Counted from the stretch's first letter, positions 48,055 through 57,075 are shown. The stretch: DNA of 64,000 nucleotides from an uncultured Oscillospiraceae bacterium (GCA_934589675.1 CAKTOF010000006.1:62001-126000), one strand, 5' to 3'. Translations and numbers: made by a program. Notes: generated by a model not told the origin, from the sequence alone.

Positions 48055-48840
48055 ATGGAAAAACGTATCACAATTCTACTGGCAGACGGAAACGAAGACT
48101 TTGCGCGGCAGCTCAAGACCGCGATCTCCGGCGCCGAGGCGTATGAAGTCATCGGGATCGCCGCAGACGGTCAGCAGGCGGTGCAGCTTCTGGCCGAGCA
48201 GAAGCCCGATGTGCTCATTCTGGATCTCATGCTTGCCAAGCTCGACGGCATGAGCGTGCTCAAGAGCGTGAACGCCATGCCGCGCCGGCCGGTGACGATG
48301 GTCATCTCGGCCATGCTCTCGGACTTTGCGGCGGCGCAGTCCATTGCGCTCGGCGCGCAGTACCTCATGCCGAAGCCGTGCAGCTTTCAGGCTGTCATCG
48401 AGCGCCTGAACGAGATTCGCGACGCGCGCTCGCGTCCGGTGTGCGCGCCGGCAGCACGCGCGCCGGAGGTCAACATGGAGGCCATGGTCACGAGCGTCAT
48501 CCACGAGATCGGCGTCCCGGCGCACATCAAGGGCTATCAGTATCTGCGCGAGGCCATCATGATCGCCGTGGAGGACATGGACGTCATCAACGCCATCACG
48601 AAGGTGCTCTATCCGCAGGTGGCCAAGACGTTCCAGACGACGCCCTCGCGCGTCGAGCGCGCCATCCGCCACGCCATCGAGGTCGCGTGGGACCGCGGCG
48701 ACCTTGAGACACTCCAGCGCTTTTTCGGCTACACGGTGTCCAACACGAAGGGGAAGCCGACGAACAGCGAGTTCATCGCGCTCATCGCAGACCGGCTGCA
48801 GCTCCAGCTCAAGCAGATGCAGAGCGCGGCGATGACTTGA
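48055..48840 (+). CDS. spo0A: Sporulation response regulator Spo0A
   Basis: 261 residues. Receiver domain 1-125 with the acidic pocket in LLADGNEDF, the phospho-Asp in DVLILDLMLAKLDG and Lys in MPKPCS. The C-terminal Spo0A domain has EIGVPAHIKGYQYLREAI and the recognition helix TPSRVERAIRHAIEVAW; GKPTNSEFIALIADRL is the conserved end. Master regulator of entry into sporulation. It sits right behind spoIVB, as in Bacillus and Clostridium. Confidence 0.97.
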   Translation: MEKRITILLADGNEDFARQLKTAISGAEAYEVIGIAADGQQAVQLLAEQKPDVLILDLMLAKLDGMSVLKSVNAMPRRPVTMVISAMLSDFAAAQSIALGAQYLMPKPCSFQAVIERLNEIRDARSRPVCAPAARAPEVNMEAMVTSVIHEIGVPAHIKGYQYLREAIMIAVEDMDVINAITKVLYPQVAKTFQTTPSRVERAIRHAIEVAWDRGDLETLQRFFGYTVSNTKGKPTNSEFIALIADRLQLQLKQMQSAAMT

Positions 48841-48895
48841 AGCCGCGCGGCCGATCCGTATCGCCGCCGACGAAATGCACATATTTCGTCGAAAC

Positions 48896-48934
48896 AAAAA
48901 GCAAGCCCCGGCCACTGGCCGGGGCTTGCTTTTT
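48896..48934. terminator. Bidirectional terminator
   Basis: GCAAGCCCCGGCC/GGCCGGGGCTTGC perfect 13-bp stem (48901-48913 with 48917-48929) with A and T flanks, between convergent spo0A and HU genes. Confidence 0.93.
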
Positions 48935-48941
48935 GAAGATC

Positions 48942-49217
48942 TTACTTATTGAGGGCGTCCTTGAGCGCCTGGCCGGCCTTGAAGCCGATGGCCTTGGACG
49001 CGGCGATCTGGATGGCGGCGCCGGTGGCCGGGTTGATGCCGGTGCGGGCGGCGCGCTCCTTGACCTCAAACGTACCGAAGCCGACGAGCTGGACCTTCTC
49101 GCCGTTTTTGAGGGCGGCCGTCACGGCAGCCGTGTAAGCATTGAGCGCAGCGGTGGCGTCCTTGACGCTCAGACCGGATTCCTTCGTCATAGCAGTAATG
49201 AGCTCCTGCTTGTTCAT
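48942..49217 (-). CDS. HU-family DNA-binding protein
   Basis: 91 residues. MNKQELITAMTKESGLSVKDATAALNAY..., then the DNA-binding arm region VQLVGFGTFEVKERAARTGINPATGAAIQIAASKAIGFKAG. Histone-like nucleoid protein. A GGAGG site precedes the ATG; the open frame upstream is not part of the gene. Confidence 0.95.
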   Translation of the reverse strand: MNKQELITAMTKESGLSVKDATAALNAYTAAVTAALKNGEKVQLVGFGTFEVKERAARTGINPATGAAIQIAASKAIGFKAGQALKDALNK

Positions 49218-49463
49218 GGGATTGACCTCCATTGTATATAATCGTAGTTGCGGATGACCGCTTCGACTTATTGTAGATGCAGGAGCGGAAATTGTCAATT
49301 CCTTTTCAGCCGAAACCCGCATGAAACCGTGGGAAACCGGCATTTTTGCGCGCGGCATTGGGCGCTGACGCAAAAAAACGCGCCGCCGTTGTTGTGCGGG
49401 ACGGTTTACAAGGCGGAAACGGCCGTGATAAGATGATATCTGACAGTCAAAGGAGGAATTTGC

Positions 49464-50342
49464 ATGCCAAGTCAGGAGTTTTTGAACCGCCGCGGCAGCA
49501 TCTGGGAACGGACGGACTTCGCCGGTCGGCCGTTTCCGGAGCTTCGCCGGGAGATGGACGCGCGCGTGATGGAGGAGCTTCAGGTGCCGGAGAGCGTCGA
49601 GGTGCATGAGGGAACGGTCGCGGGCGTACCGGGCCGCTGGGCCAACACGAACCGCGGCACGGGCCGCTTCCTGCTCTATATCCACGGCGGCGGGTTCACG
49701 CTCGGCTCGTCCGGCGTCGCGCTGCCGTATGTGACGGAGCTGGCGCGCCGCTTCGGCGCGGACTCGTTCTCGCCGGATTACCGCCTCGCGCCGGAATATC
49801 GGTTCCCGACGAACATCGAAGACTGCTGGAACGTCTACACGGCGCTGCTCGCAGACGGCTGGAAGCCGGAGAACATCATCTGGTCGGGCGAGTCGGCCGG
49901 CGCGACGATCTGCCTTGCGCTGCTGCACCTGTGCAAGGAGCGCGGCGTGCCGTACCCGAAGGCCGTCATTCCGCTCTCGCCGGTCACGGACGCCGTCGGC
50001 CAGTCGGAAAACGACGAGGCCGTCATTGAGGGGCTCGATTCCGGCGACGCCATCTGGAACATGTACTGCCCCGGCCAGGATCTGCGCGATGTGCGCATCA
50101 GCCCCGCAAACGGCGACCTGTCGGGCTTCCCGCCCGTGTTCCTGCTCGCCGGCGGCGCGGAGGCGCTGATGATCGACTCGCTCATCTTCACGAAAAACGC
50201 GGCCAAACAGGGCGTGGATGTCCAGCTGAAGATCGGAAAGGACATGATCCACACCTACCCGCTCGACTTTCTTGACTACCCCGAGGCGCGCGAGGCGTTT
50301 GAGGAGATCAGCCTGTTCTGCGCTGCCCAGTGGGGTGCGTAA
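49464..50342 (+). CDS. Alpha/beta hydrolase of the hormone-sensitive lipase (acetyl esterase) family
   Basis: 292 residues. Oxyanion motif YIHGGGFTLGS (about 73-83), nucleophile elbow GESAGA (about 140), DYRLAPEY, and the catalytic His in MIHTYP near 268. These enzymes cleave short-chain esters and often serve detoxification or acetyl-xylan/lipid turnover. AGGAGG precedes the ATG. Followed by a truncated cyclase gene 13 bp later. Confidence 0.9.
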   Translation: MPSQEFLNRRGSIWERTDFAGRPFPELRREMDARVMEELQVPESVEVHEGTVAGVPGRWANTNRGTGRFLLYIHGGGFTLGSSGVALPYVTELARRFGADSFSPDYRLAPEYRFPTNIEDCWNVYTALLADGWKPENIIWSGESAGATICLALLHLCKERGVPYPKAVIPLSPVTDAVGQSENDEAVIEGLDSGDAIWNMYCPGQDLRDVRISPANGDLSGFPPVFLLAGGAEALMIDSLIFTKNAAKQGVDVQLKIGKDMIHTYPLDFLDYPEAREAFEEISLFCAAQWGA

Positions 50343-50355
50343 GGGTGGAATCACT

Positions 50356-50541
50356 ATGCGGCTTGTGGATCTGAGCGTCCCCATCGTGGACGGTCTGCCG
50401 GTCGACCCGCCCGTGCAGATCCCGAAGATCGAGTACACGGATCACGATGAATCCGTCGACGAAATGCTCACGTTCTTCCCCGCCAAGATCGAGCGCGCCA
50501 GCGCAGGCTGGGCCCGCGTTGTGGCGATGTTTGAGGATTGA
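50356..50541 (+). pseudogene. Truncated cyclase-family gene (N-terminal remnant)
   Basis: A 61-residue frame, MRLVDLSVPIVDGLPVDPPVQIPKIEY..., that matches the start of kynurenine-formamidase-like cyclases (DLSxPI, PxDPP) but stops before the metal motif HxGTHxD, so it cannot be active. An intergenic hairpin follows at once. Probably a decayed gene left behind the esterase; a short regulatory peptide is less likely. Confidence 0.65.
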
Positions 50542-50582
50542 AAAAACGAAAACCGCCCCGGACACACAGCTGTCCGGGGCGG
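50541..50582 (-). terminator. Terminator of the methyltransferase gene
   Basis: Minus strand: CCGCCCCGGACA/TGTCCGGGGCGG (50553-50564 with 50571-50582) followed by TTTTCGTTTTTTC. Confidence 0.88.
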
Positions 50583-50612
50583 TCTCTATAGCATTGCAAT
50601 CACGGCTGCTTT

Positions 50613-51230
50613 TTACGGTGCCAGCGACATAATGCCTGCGCAGCGCGAGACCTGCTGAAACGAAAGAGACGGGAAGAACGGCTTCAGTTCGTCGAAAACA
50701 AAATAGATCTCATCGGGGTCCCAGTCCGCGCCCGCGTCCCTGCGGCATTGCTCCAGATCGGCACGGGTCTTGAAGGCGACATCACCGATCAATAGTTTCC
50801 CGCCCTCGTTCAATTGAACGCGCAGGGAAGAAAGAAACGCGACCTTTTGCGGGTCGGTCAGATGATGCAGAGCGTATGTCGCAATGATAAAATCATAGTG
50901 CCGATTTCGCAGCGGTTCTGCTAACCCTTTTGAAAAATCCCCCTGATACAAATGCGCGTTCGGCATTTTGGCGGCTGCCAGTTCGAGCATTCTCGACGAA
51001 AAATCCTGTCCGTATATGGAGCAGCCCCGTTCGTACAGCCGGACTGTCAGCGTGCCGGTCCCGAAGCCGATGTCCAGGACCGCGGCATTGGGGACTTCCA
51101 AAACGGTCCGGAAAATGGAGCCGAGTATTTTTCGGTAACCCGCGAACGGATAGGTATCCGCTTCATCGGAGAGTCCGACGGTTTTATCATAGCCGTCGGC
51201 CCACAAGTCAAATCCTGTGTTATTGAGCAT
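50613..51230 (-). CDS. Class I SAM-dependent methyltransferase
   Basis: 205 residues. SAM-binding motif I VLDIGFGTGTLTVRLYERG, acidic loop IYGQDFSSRML, motif IV FIIATYALHHL and GGKLLIGDVAF. Small-molecule methyltransferase with unknown substrate. Base composition is visibly lower in G+C than the flanking genes (many A/T third positions), which may mean recent acquisition. Start ATG has a GGAGGCCACC stretch upstream. Confidence 0.85.
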   Translation of the reverse strand: MLNNTGFDLWADGYDKTVGLSDEADTYPFAGYRKILGSIFRTVLEVPNAAVLDIGFGTGTLTVRLYERGCSIYGQDFSSRMLELAAAKMPNAHLYQGDFSKGLAEPLRNRHYDFIIATYALHHLTDPQKVAFLSSLRVQLNEGGKLLIGDVAFKTRADLEQCRRDAGADWDPDEIYFVFDELKPFFPSLSFQQVSRCAGIMSLAP

Positions 51231-51285
51231 GGTGGCCTCCTCGATCCCTTGTTAGGGCTTCAAAACTATGACGGCGGCTTCGTTT

Positions 51286-52107
51286 TTACGGCGCCGTCCG
51301 GTATTCCGTGACCATGCCGACGCACGTGAAGCCGATTTTTTCATACGCGCGGCACGACGACGGGTTGGCGGCGTCGGCGTAGAGCATGGGCTCGGTGCCG
51401 CGCGCTAAGAGCTGTGCGCACAGCTGCGCGACGAGCATTCCGGCGTAGCCGCGGCCGCGGAGGGCGCGGTCGGTGACGACGGTGTTGATGCGGGCGGCGC
51501 GCTCCGTGTGCCCCGCGACCATGGCCATGGCGCAGACCGCGCCGTCGTCGCGCCAGAGAAAGAGGTTCGGCGAGCCGACGCAGGAGGCCGCGAACCGCTC
51601 GGCCTCGGCCTGCGGGATGGAGCTGTGGTCGCCGTCCTCGACGAGATAGCGCAGCAGCGCGGCCATCGCGGGCCGGTCGGCGTCCGTCGGGGCGGAGAGG
51701 GAGCCGCGAAAGACCGGCTCTCTCACGCGGCGGCAGACGTAGGCGCGCAGCGCCATATGCGCGCGGACAGACCGCCCGGCCAGCTCCGCGGCGAGCGCCA
51801 CGAGCGGCCTGAGCGCGCTCGGCACGTTGATCTGCACGGCCTCTCCGGCCGCGATGCGCCCGGAGAGAATGCAGGCGAGCAGCTGCTGCGCGTCTCCGTC
51901 CGCGCCGGGGCGAAGCCACGCCCAGACGGGCGCGGCCGGATCGGACCGGCAGATGAGAAACTGCTGCCCGTCCGACCACACAAGCGGCTCCGGCGCGCGC
52001 AGGATCGCGGAGAAGAGGTTCATCGCGACCTGCTCGTCGGGCGAAAGCAGCGTTTCGGAAAGCCGCAGCGCCGCGTCCGGGGCGATGCGATAGCGCGCGT
52101 CATCCAT
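51286..52107 (-). CDS. GNAT-family N-acetyltransferase (two-domain)
   Basis: 273 residues from the ATG at 52107, 6 nt after GGGAGG (an ATG five codons upstream lacks a site). The C-terminal GNAT domain has VVTDRALRGRGYAGMLVAQLCAQL (acetyl-CoA pyrophosphate loop) and ANPSSCRAYEKIGF. The N-terminal 130 residues are a divergent GNAT-like half with LFSAILRAPEPLVW. Acceptor unknown. Confidence 0.85.
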   Translation of the reverse strand: MDDARYRIAPDAALRLSETLLSPDEQVAMNLFSAILRAPEPLVWSDGQQFLICRSDPAAPVWAWLRPGADGDAQQLLACILSGRIAAGEAVQINVPSALRPLVALAAELAGRSVRAHMALRAYVCRRVREPVFRGSLSAPTDADRPAMAALLRYLVEDGDHSSIPQAEAERFAASCVGSPNLFLWRDDGAVCAMAMVAGHTERAARINTVVTDRALRGRGYAGMLVAQLCAQLLARGTEPMLYADAANPSSCRAYEKIGFTCVGMVTEYRTAP

Positions 52108-52227
52108 GGCCGGGCCTCCCATAAAAAGATGTCCCTATTCTACACCGCCCGCGCCGCGCCGTCAATGTCCCTAAAACCGGGGCGGCCGCGGCGCGGACTT
52201 TTTACGCCGATTTTGCCGGAAGCCGCA

Positions 52228-52256
52228 TTGCGCGGGGGCGGACGGTTTGGTATAAT
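52228..52256 (+). promoter_or_regulatory. Promoter of the acyl-ACP thioesterase gene
   Basis: TTGCGC, 17-bp spacer, TATAAT (52251-52256). The -10 contains the ATG at 52255, which therefore cannot be the translation start. Confidence 0.7.
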
Positions 52257-52287
52257 GGGGGAAAAAGAACGAAAGAAGCAATGCACT

Positions 52288-53034
52288 GTGAATGAGATCA
52301 TTGAGCGTGAGTTCCTTGTCGATTCCCGCGACACGGATCTGCACGGGCTGTGCAGGCCGTCGGCGCTGCTCGGATTTTTGCAGGAGATGGCGACGGCGCA
52401 CTCCGAGGTGCTCGGCATTTCGCGGCGCGTCATGCTCGAGCGGCACAACAGCATCTGGCTGCTCGCGCGGCTGTGGTACCGGCTCGACCGGCCCGTCCTG
52501 CGCGACCAGACGCTCACCGTCCGCACATGGACGCGCGGCGCGACGGGCGCGGTCAGCTACCGCGACTTTGACCTGCTCGTCGGCGACGTGCGCGTCGGCG
52601 AGGCGGTGACGAGCTGGGTGCTGGCCGACGTCGACAGCCGCAGCATTCGGATCATGAGCAAGATGCCCGAGGTCGTCGGCGCGGCCGTTCCAGCGTGCGT
52701 GAAGGATAAAAAGCTCTCGCGCTTTCCGATGCCGAAGGACTTGAGCGAGCTCATGCGCCGCCCGGTCTATTATAGCGACACGGACATCAACGGCCACATG
52801 AACAACACCCGCTACATCGACGTCGCGTGCGACGCCGTGCGCTTTGACCGCATGGCGGGGCAGTACCTTTCCGAGGTGATGGTCAATTACTCGCAGGAAT
52901 GCCTGCCGGGCGACACGCTCTGCATCCTTGGAAAGCAGGAGGGGGAGACGTGGTTCATCCGCGGCGCAGACGGCGCGGGCGCGGCGCATTTTGACACGGC
53001 GCTCCGCTTCGCGCCCATCCCGGCAGACGGCTGA
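52288..53034 (+). CDS. Acyl-ACP thioesterase (FatA-like, double hotdog)
   Basis: 248 residues from the GTG at 52288; upstream in-frame ATG lies inside the -10 box. First hotdog with EREFLVDSRDTDLHGLCRPSALLGFLQEMA, second with YSDTDINGHMNNTRYIDVACD, the catalytic Asn-His region of plant-type and bacterial acyl-ACP thioesterases. Releases free fatty acids from acyl carrier protein. The ribosome site (GAAAGAAG) is weak. Single gene before guaB. Confidence 0.88.
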   Translation: MNEIIEREFLVDSRDTDLHGLCRPSALLGFLQEMATAHSEVLGISRRVMLERHNSIWLLARLWYRLDRPVLRDQTLTVRTWTRGATGAVSYRDFDLLVGDVRVGEAVTSWVLADVDSRSIRIMSKMPEVVGAAVPACVKDKKLSRFPMPKDLSELMRRPVYYSDTDINGHMNNTRYIDVACDAVRFDRMAGQYLSEVMVNYSQECLPGDTLCILGKQEGETWFIRGADGAGAAHFDTALRFAPIPADG

Positions 53035-53042
53035 TTTTCCTG

Positions 53043-53071
53043 TTGACTTTCCTGCGCACGGGGAGTAGAAT
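53043..53071 (+). promoter_or_regulatory. Promoter of guaB
   Basis: TTGACT, 17-bp spacer, TAGAAT. Confidence 0.75.
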
Positions 53072-53118
53072 AGCAAAAATAATGAAATAATTTCTGATAT
53101 GAGGAAGGGGAACGTAAC

Positions 53119-54594
53119 ATGATCAACACCAATCCGAGCGAAAAATTCCTCAAGGAAGGGCTGACGTTTGACGACGTGCTGCTCATTCCGGCGGCGAGCG
53201 AGGTGGTCCCGTCCGAGATCGACCTGCATACGCAGCTCACCGCAAAGGTCAAGCTGAACATCCCGCTGCTCAGCTCCGCCATGGATACCGTCACGGAGAG
53301 CCGCATGGCCATCGCAATGGCGCGCGAGGGCGGCATCGGCATCATTCACAAGAATATGTCCATCGACGCGCAGGCCGACCAGGTCGATATGGTCAAACGC
53401 TCGGAAAATGGCGTTATCACCAATCCGTTCTTCCTCTCCCCGACGCATACGCTGCGCGACGCCGACGAGATCATGGGCAAGTTCCGCATCTCCGGCGTGC
53501 CGATCTGCGATGAGACGGGCAAACTTGTCGGCATCATCACCAACCGCGACATGAAGTTTGAGGAGAACCTCGAGCGCCCGATCTACGAGGTCATGACGAA
53601 GGATCACCTCATCACCGGCCTGGAGGGCACGACGCTGGACGAGGCGAAGAAGATCCTCCAGAAGCACAAGATCGAAAAGCTCCCCATCGTCGACAAGGAC
53701 TTCCACCTCAAGGGCCTCATTACGATCAAGGACATCGAGAAGGCGCAGACGTACCCGAACTCCGCGCGTGATGAGAGCGGCCGCCTGCTGTGCGGCGCGG
53801 CCATCGGCGTCACGGGCGACGTGCTCGAGCGCGCCGAGGCGCTTTTGTCCGCCGGCGCGGACGTGCTCGTGCTCGACAGCGCGCACGGCCACAGCAAGGG
53901 CATCCTCGACTGCGTCAAGAAGGTCAAATCCGCGTTCCCGGGCATGCAGCTCATCGCCGGCAACGTCGCCACGGCCGGCGGCACGCGCGCGCTCATCGAG
54001 GCGGGCGCGGACTGCGTCAAGGTCGGCATCGGCCCCGGCTCCATCTGCACGACCCGCGTCGTCGCGGGCATCGGCGTCCCGCAGATCACCGCCATCTATG
54101 ACGCGGCCTGCGCGGCGAAGGAGTACGGCGTCCCCGTCATCGCCGACGGCGGAATCAAGTACTCCGGCGACATCATCAAGGCGCTGGCCGCCGGCGCGAG
54201 CACGGTCATGATCGGCTCGCTGTTCGCCGGCTGCGAGGAGAGCCCCGGCGAGACGGAGATCTATCAGGGCCGCCAGTTCAAGGTCTACCGCGGCATGGGC
54301 TCGCTCGCGGCCATGAACAAGGGCAGCAAGGACCGCTACTTCCAGACGGGCAACACGAAGCTCGTCCCCGAGGGCGTCGAGGGCCGCGTGCCCTACCGCG
54401 GCAGCCTGTCGGACAACGTCTTCCAGCTCCTCGGCGGCATCCGCTCCGGCATGGGCTACTGCGGCACGCCGACCATCGACGAGCTCCAGCAGCGCGGCCA
54501 GTTCGTCCGCATCACGAACGCCGGCCTCATCGAGAGCCACCCGCACGACATCAGCATCACCAAAGAGGCGCCGAACTACACCGTAAAAGGCTAA
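53119..54594 (+). CDS. guaB: IMP dehydrogenase GuaB
   Basis: 491 residues. N-terminal LTFDDVLLIPA, two CBS domains inserted at about 95-210 (for example NPFFLSPTHTLRDADEIM and YEVMTKDHLIT), catalytic Cys loop GPGSICTTRVVAG, and the flap with KLVPEGVEGRVPYRG. Rate-limiting step of GMP synthesis (IMP to XMP with NAD). AGGAAGGGG before the ATG. Confidence 0.97.
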   Translation: MINTNPSEKFLKEGLTFDDVLLIPAASEVVPSEIDLHTQLTAKVKLNIPLLSSAMDTVTESRMAIAMAREGGIGIIHKNMSIDAQADQVDMVKRSENGVITNPFFLSPTHTLRDADEIMGKFRISGVPICDETGKLVGIITNRDMKFEENLERPIYEVMTKDHLITGLEGTTLDEAKKILQKHKIEKLPIVDKDFHLKGLITIKDIEKAQTYPNSARDESGRLLCGAAIGVTGDVLERAEALLSAGADVLVLDSAHGHSKGILDCVKKVKSAFPGMQLIAGNVATAGGTRALIEAGADCVKVGIGPGSICTTRVVAGIGVPQITAIYDAACAAKEYGVPVIADGGIKYSGDIIKALAAGASTVMIGSLFAGCEESPGETEIYQGRQFKVYRGMGSLAAMNKGSKDRYFQTGNTKLVPEGVEGRVPYRGSLSDNVFQLLGGIRSGMGYCGTPTIDELQQRGQFVRITNAGLIESHPHDISITKEAPNYTVKG

Positions 54595-54603
54595 GAAAAC
54601 AAG

Positions 54604-54635
54604 AAAGCCAGCTCCGGAAGGAGCTGGCTTTTTTG
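54604..54635 (+). terminator. Terminator of guaB
   Basis: AAAGCCAGCTCC, GGAA loop, GGAGCTGGCTTTTTT. Confidence 0.93.
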
Positions 54636-54648
54636 CCGTTTGAAACGC

Positions 54649-55326
54649 TCAGATCAGATAGAAGAAAATTGCAAAGAACTGCAGCAGACTGCCGAGAAAA
54701 ACGAAGATGTGGAACACCGAGTGCATGAACCGGTGGCTGCGGCCGAGGCCATAGAGGACGGCGCCGACGGTGTAGGCGATGCCGCCGCCGAGCAGGAAGA
54801 AAAAGCCCGGCATTGTGAGCGCCTGCATGGCAAGGTCCAGCCGGAAGAGAATGCACCAGCCCATGCCGATGTAGCAGATCATGGAGAACACGCGGTATTT
54901 TCGCAGGTCGATGGCCGTCAGCGCCGTCGCCAGCGCCGCAAGACCCCAGACGACGCCGAAGAGCACCCAGCCCGCCACGGGGTCGATGCGGCGGATGCCG
55001 GCCAGCACGATGGGCGTGTAGGTGCCGGCGATGAGGAAGTAGATCGTGCAGTGGTCGAGCACCTGCATGACCTTTTTCGCACGCGCGTGCTCCGGCGGCA
55101 GGCCGTGGTAGACGCTCGAGATCGTGTAGAGCGCGATCATGGACGCGCCGTAGATCGAGCAGCCGACGACGGCCCATGCGTCGCGGTGCAGCGCGGAGAA
55201 AATGACGCACAGCACCAGCGCGACGACACCGAGCCCGCCGCCGACGATGTGCGTGACCATGTTGAAGATCTCCTCGCCCCGCGTGTAGTCCGGGAGCGTG
55301 CGGTCGGAAATGGGGGTGCGCTTCAT
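54649..55326 (-). CDS. Hemolysin III (YqfA/PAQR) family membrane protein
   Basis: 225 residues from the ATG that follows AGGAGG at 8-9 nt. Seven transmembrane segments. The conserved SSVYHGLPPEHARAKKVMQVLDHCTIYFLIAGTYTPI carries the His/Asp residues of the family, and MHSVFHIFVFLGSLLQF the C-terminal His pair. Related to PAQR receptors and alkaline ceramidases; bacterial role unclear, possibly membrane homeostasis. Confidence 0.92.
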   Translation of the reverse strand: MKRTPISDRTLPDYTRGEEIFNMVTHIVGGGLGVVALVLCVIFSALHRDAWAVVGCSIYGASMIALYTISSVYHGLPPEHARAKKVMQVLDHCTIYFLIAGTYTPIVLAGIRRIDPVAGWVLFGVVWGLAALATALTAIDLRKYRVFSMICYIGMGWCILFRLDLAMQALTMPGFFFLLGGGIAYTVGAVLYGLGRSHRFMHSVFHIFVFLGSLLQFFAIFFYLI

Positions 55327-55465
55327 GGGAAATGCCTCCTGAAAAAATAATTGCAATTTCGTGATGTGATTATTGATATTATATCCAACTGCTGCCGTTT
55401 GTCAATTGACAAAGCGATAAAAGCGAAATAAAATGGTACCGTTCAGAAGAAAGGAGCGATCTGCT

Positions 55466-56869
55466 ATGGACTATAAAGCGAAGATCGAGGAATATTTCAG
55501 CTCGCACGCGGGCGAAATGGTCGAGGACATCAAGACGCTCGTCCGCATCCCGAGCGACAAGGGCGCGGCGCAGCCCGGCATGCCGTATGGCGAGGGCCCG
55601 GCGCGCGCGCTGGACAGCGCGCTTAAAATGGCCGAGGGCTACGGCTTTGCGGTGAAGAATTACGACAACTACGTCGGCGCGGCCGACCTCGGCCCGGAGG
55701 AGCCGGGGCTGGACATTCTGGCGCATCTGGACGTCGTTCCCGTTGCGAACAACTGGACGGTGTGCGACCCGTTCGATCCCGTTGAAAAAGACGGCAACCT
55801 CTACGGCCGCGGCACGGCCGACGACAAGGGCCCGGCCGTTGCGGCGCTCTACGCCATGCGCTGCGTCAAGGCGCTCGGCGTTCCGCTGAAAAAGCGCGTC
55901 CGCTGGATCGTCGGCACGGACGAGGAGTGCGGCTCAAGCGACATCGCGTACTACTACGCGCGCGAGCCCGAGGCGCCCATGACGTTCTCGCCGGACGCGG
56001 CCTTCCCGCTCATCAATCTGGAAAAGGGCCGCTTCGCCACGGACATCACGGCGGAATTTGCCGCTGCACAGTCCGGCGCGCGCCTTGTGTCTGTTTCGAG
56101 CGGCTTCAAGGGCAACGTCATTCCGGAGTCCGCGCTGGCCATGGCGGCCGGCATCACGGCAGCTGAGGCCGAGCCTGCCTGCCGCGCGGCAGCCGAGCGG
56201 TGCGGCGTCGCGGTCACGCTCAGCGAGCAGGACGGCCTGCTGCACATCGCCGTGAAGGGCGAGGGCGGCCACGCCGCGTTCCCGGAGGGCGCGAACAACG
56301 CGCTCACGGCGCTGCTGGACATTGTCTCCGCGCTGCCGCTCACGGGCGGCCTTGCCGATTCCGTGCGCGCGCTGCACGCGCTCTTCCCGCATGGAGACTG
56401 GGCAGGCCGTGCCGTCGGCGTCGCGCAGAGCGATGATGTTTCGGGCGAGCTCACCATCTGCCTGAACATGATCACGGGAACCGAGACCGGCCTGAAGGCC
56501 ACGTTCGACAGCCGCGTTCCCGTCTGTGCGACGCATGAGAACGTCTACGAGGTCATCGACCGCCGCTGCCGCGAGGCGGGGCTTCATATGGTTCCGAGCG
56601 AGATGGTCGCGCCGCACTATGTCCCGGGCGACACGCCGTTTGTGAAGACGCTGCTGCGCGCCTATGAGGACTGGACGGGCAACCGCGGCGAGTGTGTCTC
56701 CATCGGCGGCGGCACATACGTCCACGACCTGAAAAACGGCGTCGCGTTCGGCTGCACCATGCCGGGCGTGGACAACCGCGAGCACGGCGCGGACGAGTTC
56801 GCCATTGTAGCCGACCTTGTCACGAGCGCGAAGATTTTTGCGCAGTCCATTATCGAATTGTGCTCTTAA
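55466..56869 (+). CDS. M20 family dipeptidase (PepV/Sapep-like)
   Basis: 467 residues. Metal-binding residues in LDILAHLDVVP (His), GRGTADDKGP (bridging Asp) and GTDEECGSSD (Glu pair). The lid domain at about 200-330 has the GEGGHAAFPEGANNA segment. The C-terminal GGGTYVHDLKNGVAFG holds the last His region. Zn-dependent dipeptidase for amino-acid supply. ATG follows AAAGGAG at 9 nt. Confidence 0.92.
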   Translation: MDYKAKIEEYFSSHAGEMVEDIKTLVRIPSDKGAAQPGMPYGEGPARALDSALKMAEGYGFAVKNYDNYVGAADLGPEEPGLDILAHLDVVPVANNWTVCDPFDPVEKDGNLYGRGTADDKGPAVAALYAMRCVKALGVPLKKRVRWIVGTDEECGSSDIAYYYAREPEAPMTFSPDAAFPLINLEKGRFATDITAEFAAAQSGARLVSVSSGFKGNVIPESALAMAAGITAAEAEPACRAAAERCGVAVTLSEQDGLLHIAVKGEGGHAAFPEGANNALTALLDIVSALPLTGGLADSVRALHALFPHGDWAGRAVGVAQSDDVSGELTICLNMITGTETGLKATFDSRVPVCATHENVYEVIDRRCREAGLHMVPSEMVAPHYVPGDTPFVKTLLRAYEDWTGNRGECVSIGGGTYVHDLKNGVAFGCTMPGVDNREHGADEFAIVADLVTSAKIFAQSIIELCS

Positions 56870-57066
56870 TCAAACGGGACCCGCTTCGCTGGGCTCCCGT
56901 TTGAGGGGGATTGCGCCCTGACTGCGCGCATAATTTGTGCGCCGCAGGCGCCCAAATTCCACACTTGCAGGGCGAGCGGTATTTTTTCCAACGCACCAGT
57001 CGCCGGAAAAAATGATTTTGAATTTATTTCGCCGCTGCGGCGGCGAAACTCTACGAGGTTCCTGAG
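56870..57066 (+). ncRNA. Structured RNA-like repeat, copy B
   Basis: Second copy of the element at 29162. Helix 1 CAAACGGGA...TCCCGTTTG, GCCCTG...CAGGGC closing a branched region (inner TGCGCGCATAA hairpin), TTTTTTCC...GGAAAAAA, TTTCGCCGC...GGCGGCGAAA. Shares with copy A the strings GAGCGGTAT, GTCGCCGGAAA and GGGGAT(T)GC, while paired bases differ in step. Lies between the M20 dipeptidase gene and a terminator. Unidentified class. Confidence 0.55.
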
Positions 57067-57075
57067 TAAATGGAA

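Noticed and set aside
52171..54546. Long minus-strand frame opposite guaB and the thioesterase
   Set aside because: Antisense shadow without motifs; both plus-strand genes are unambiguous.
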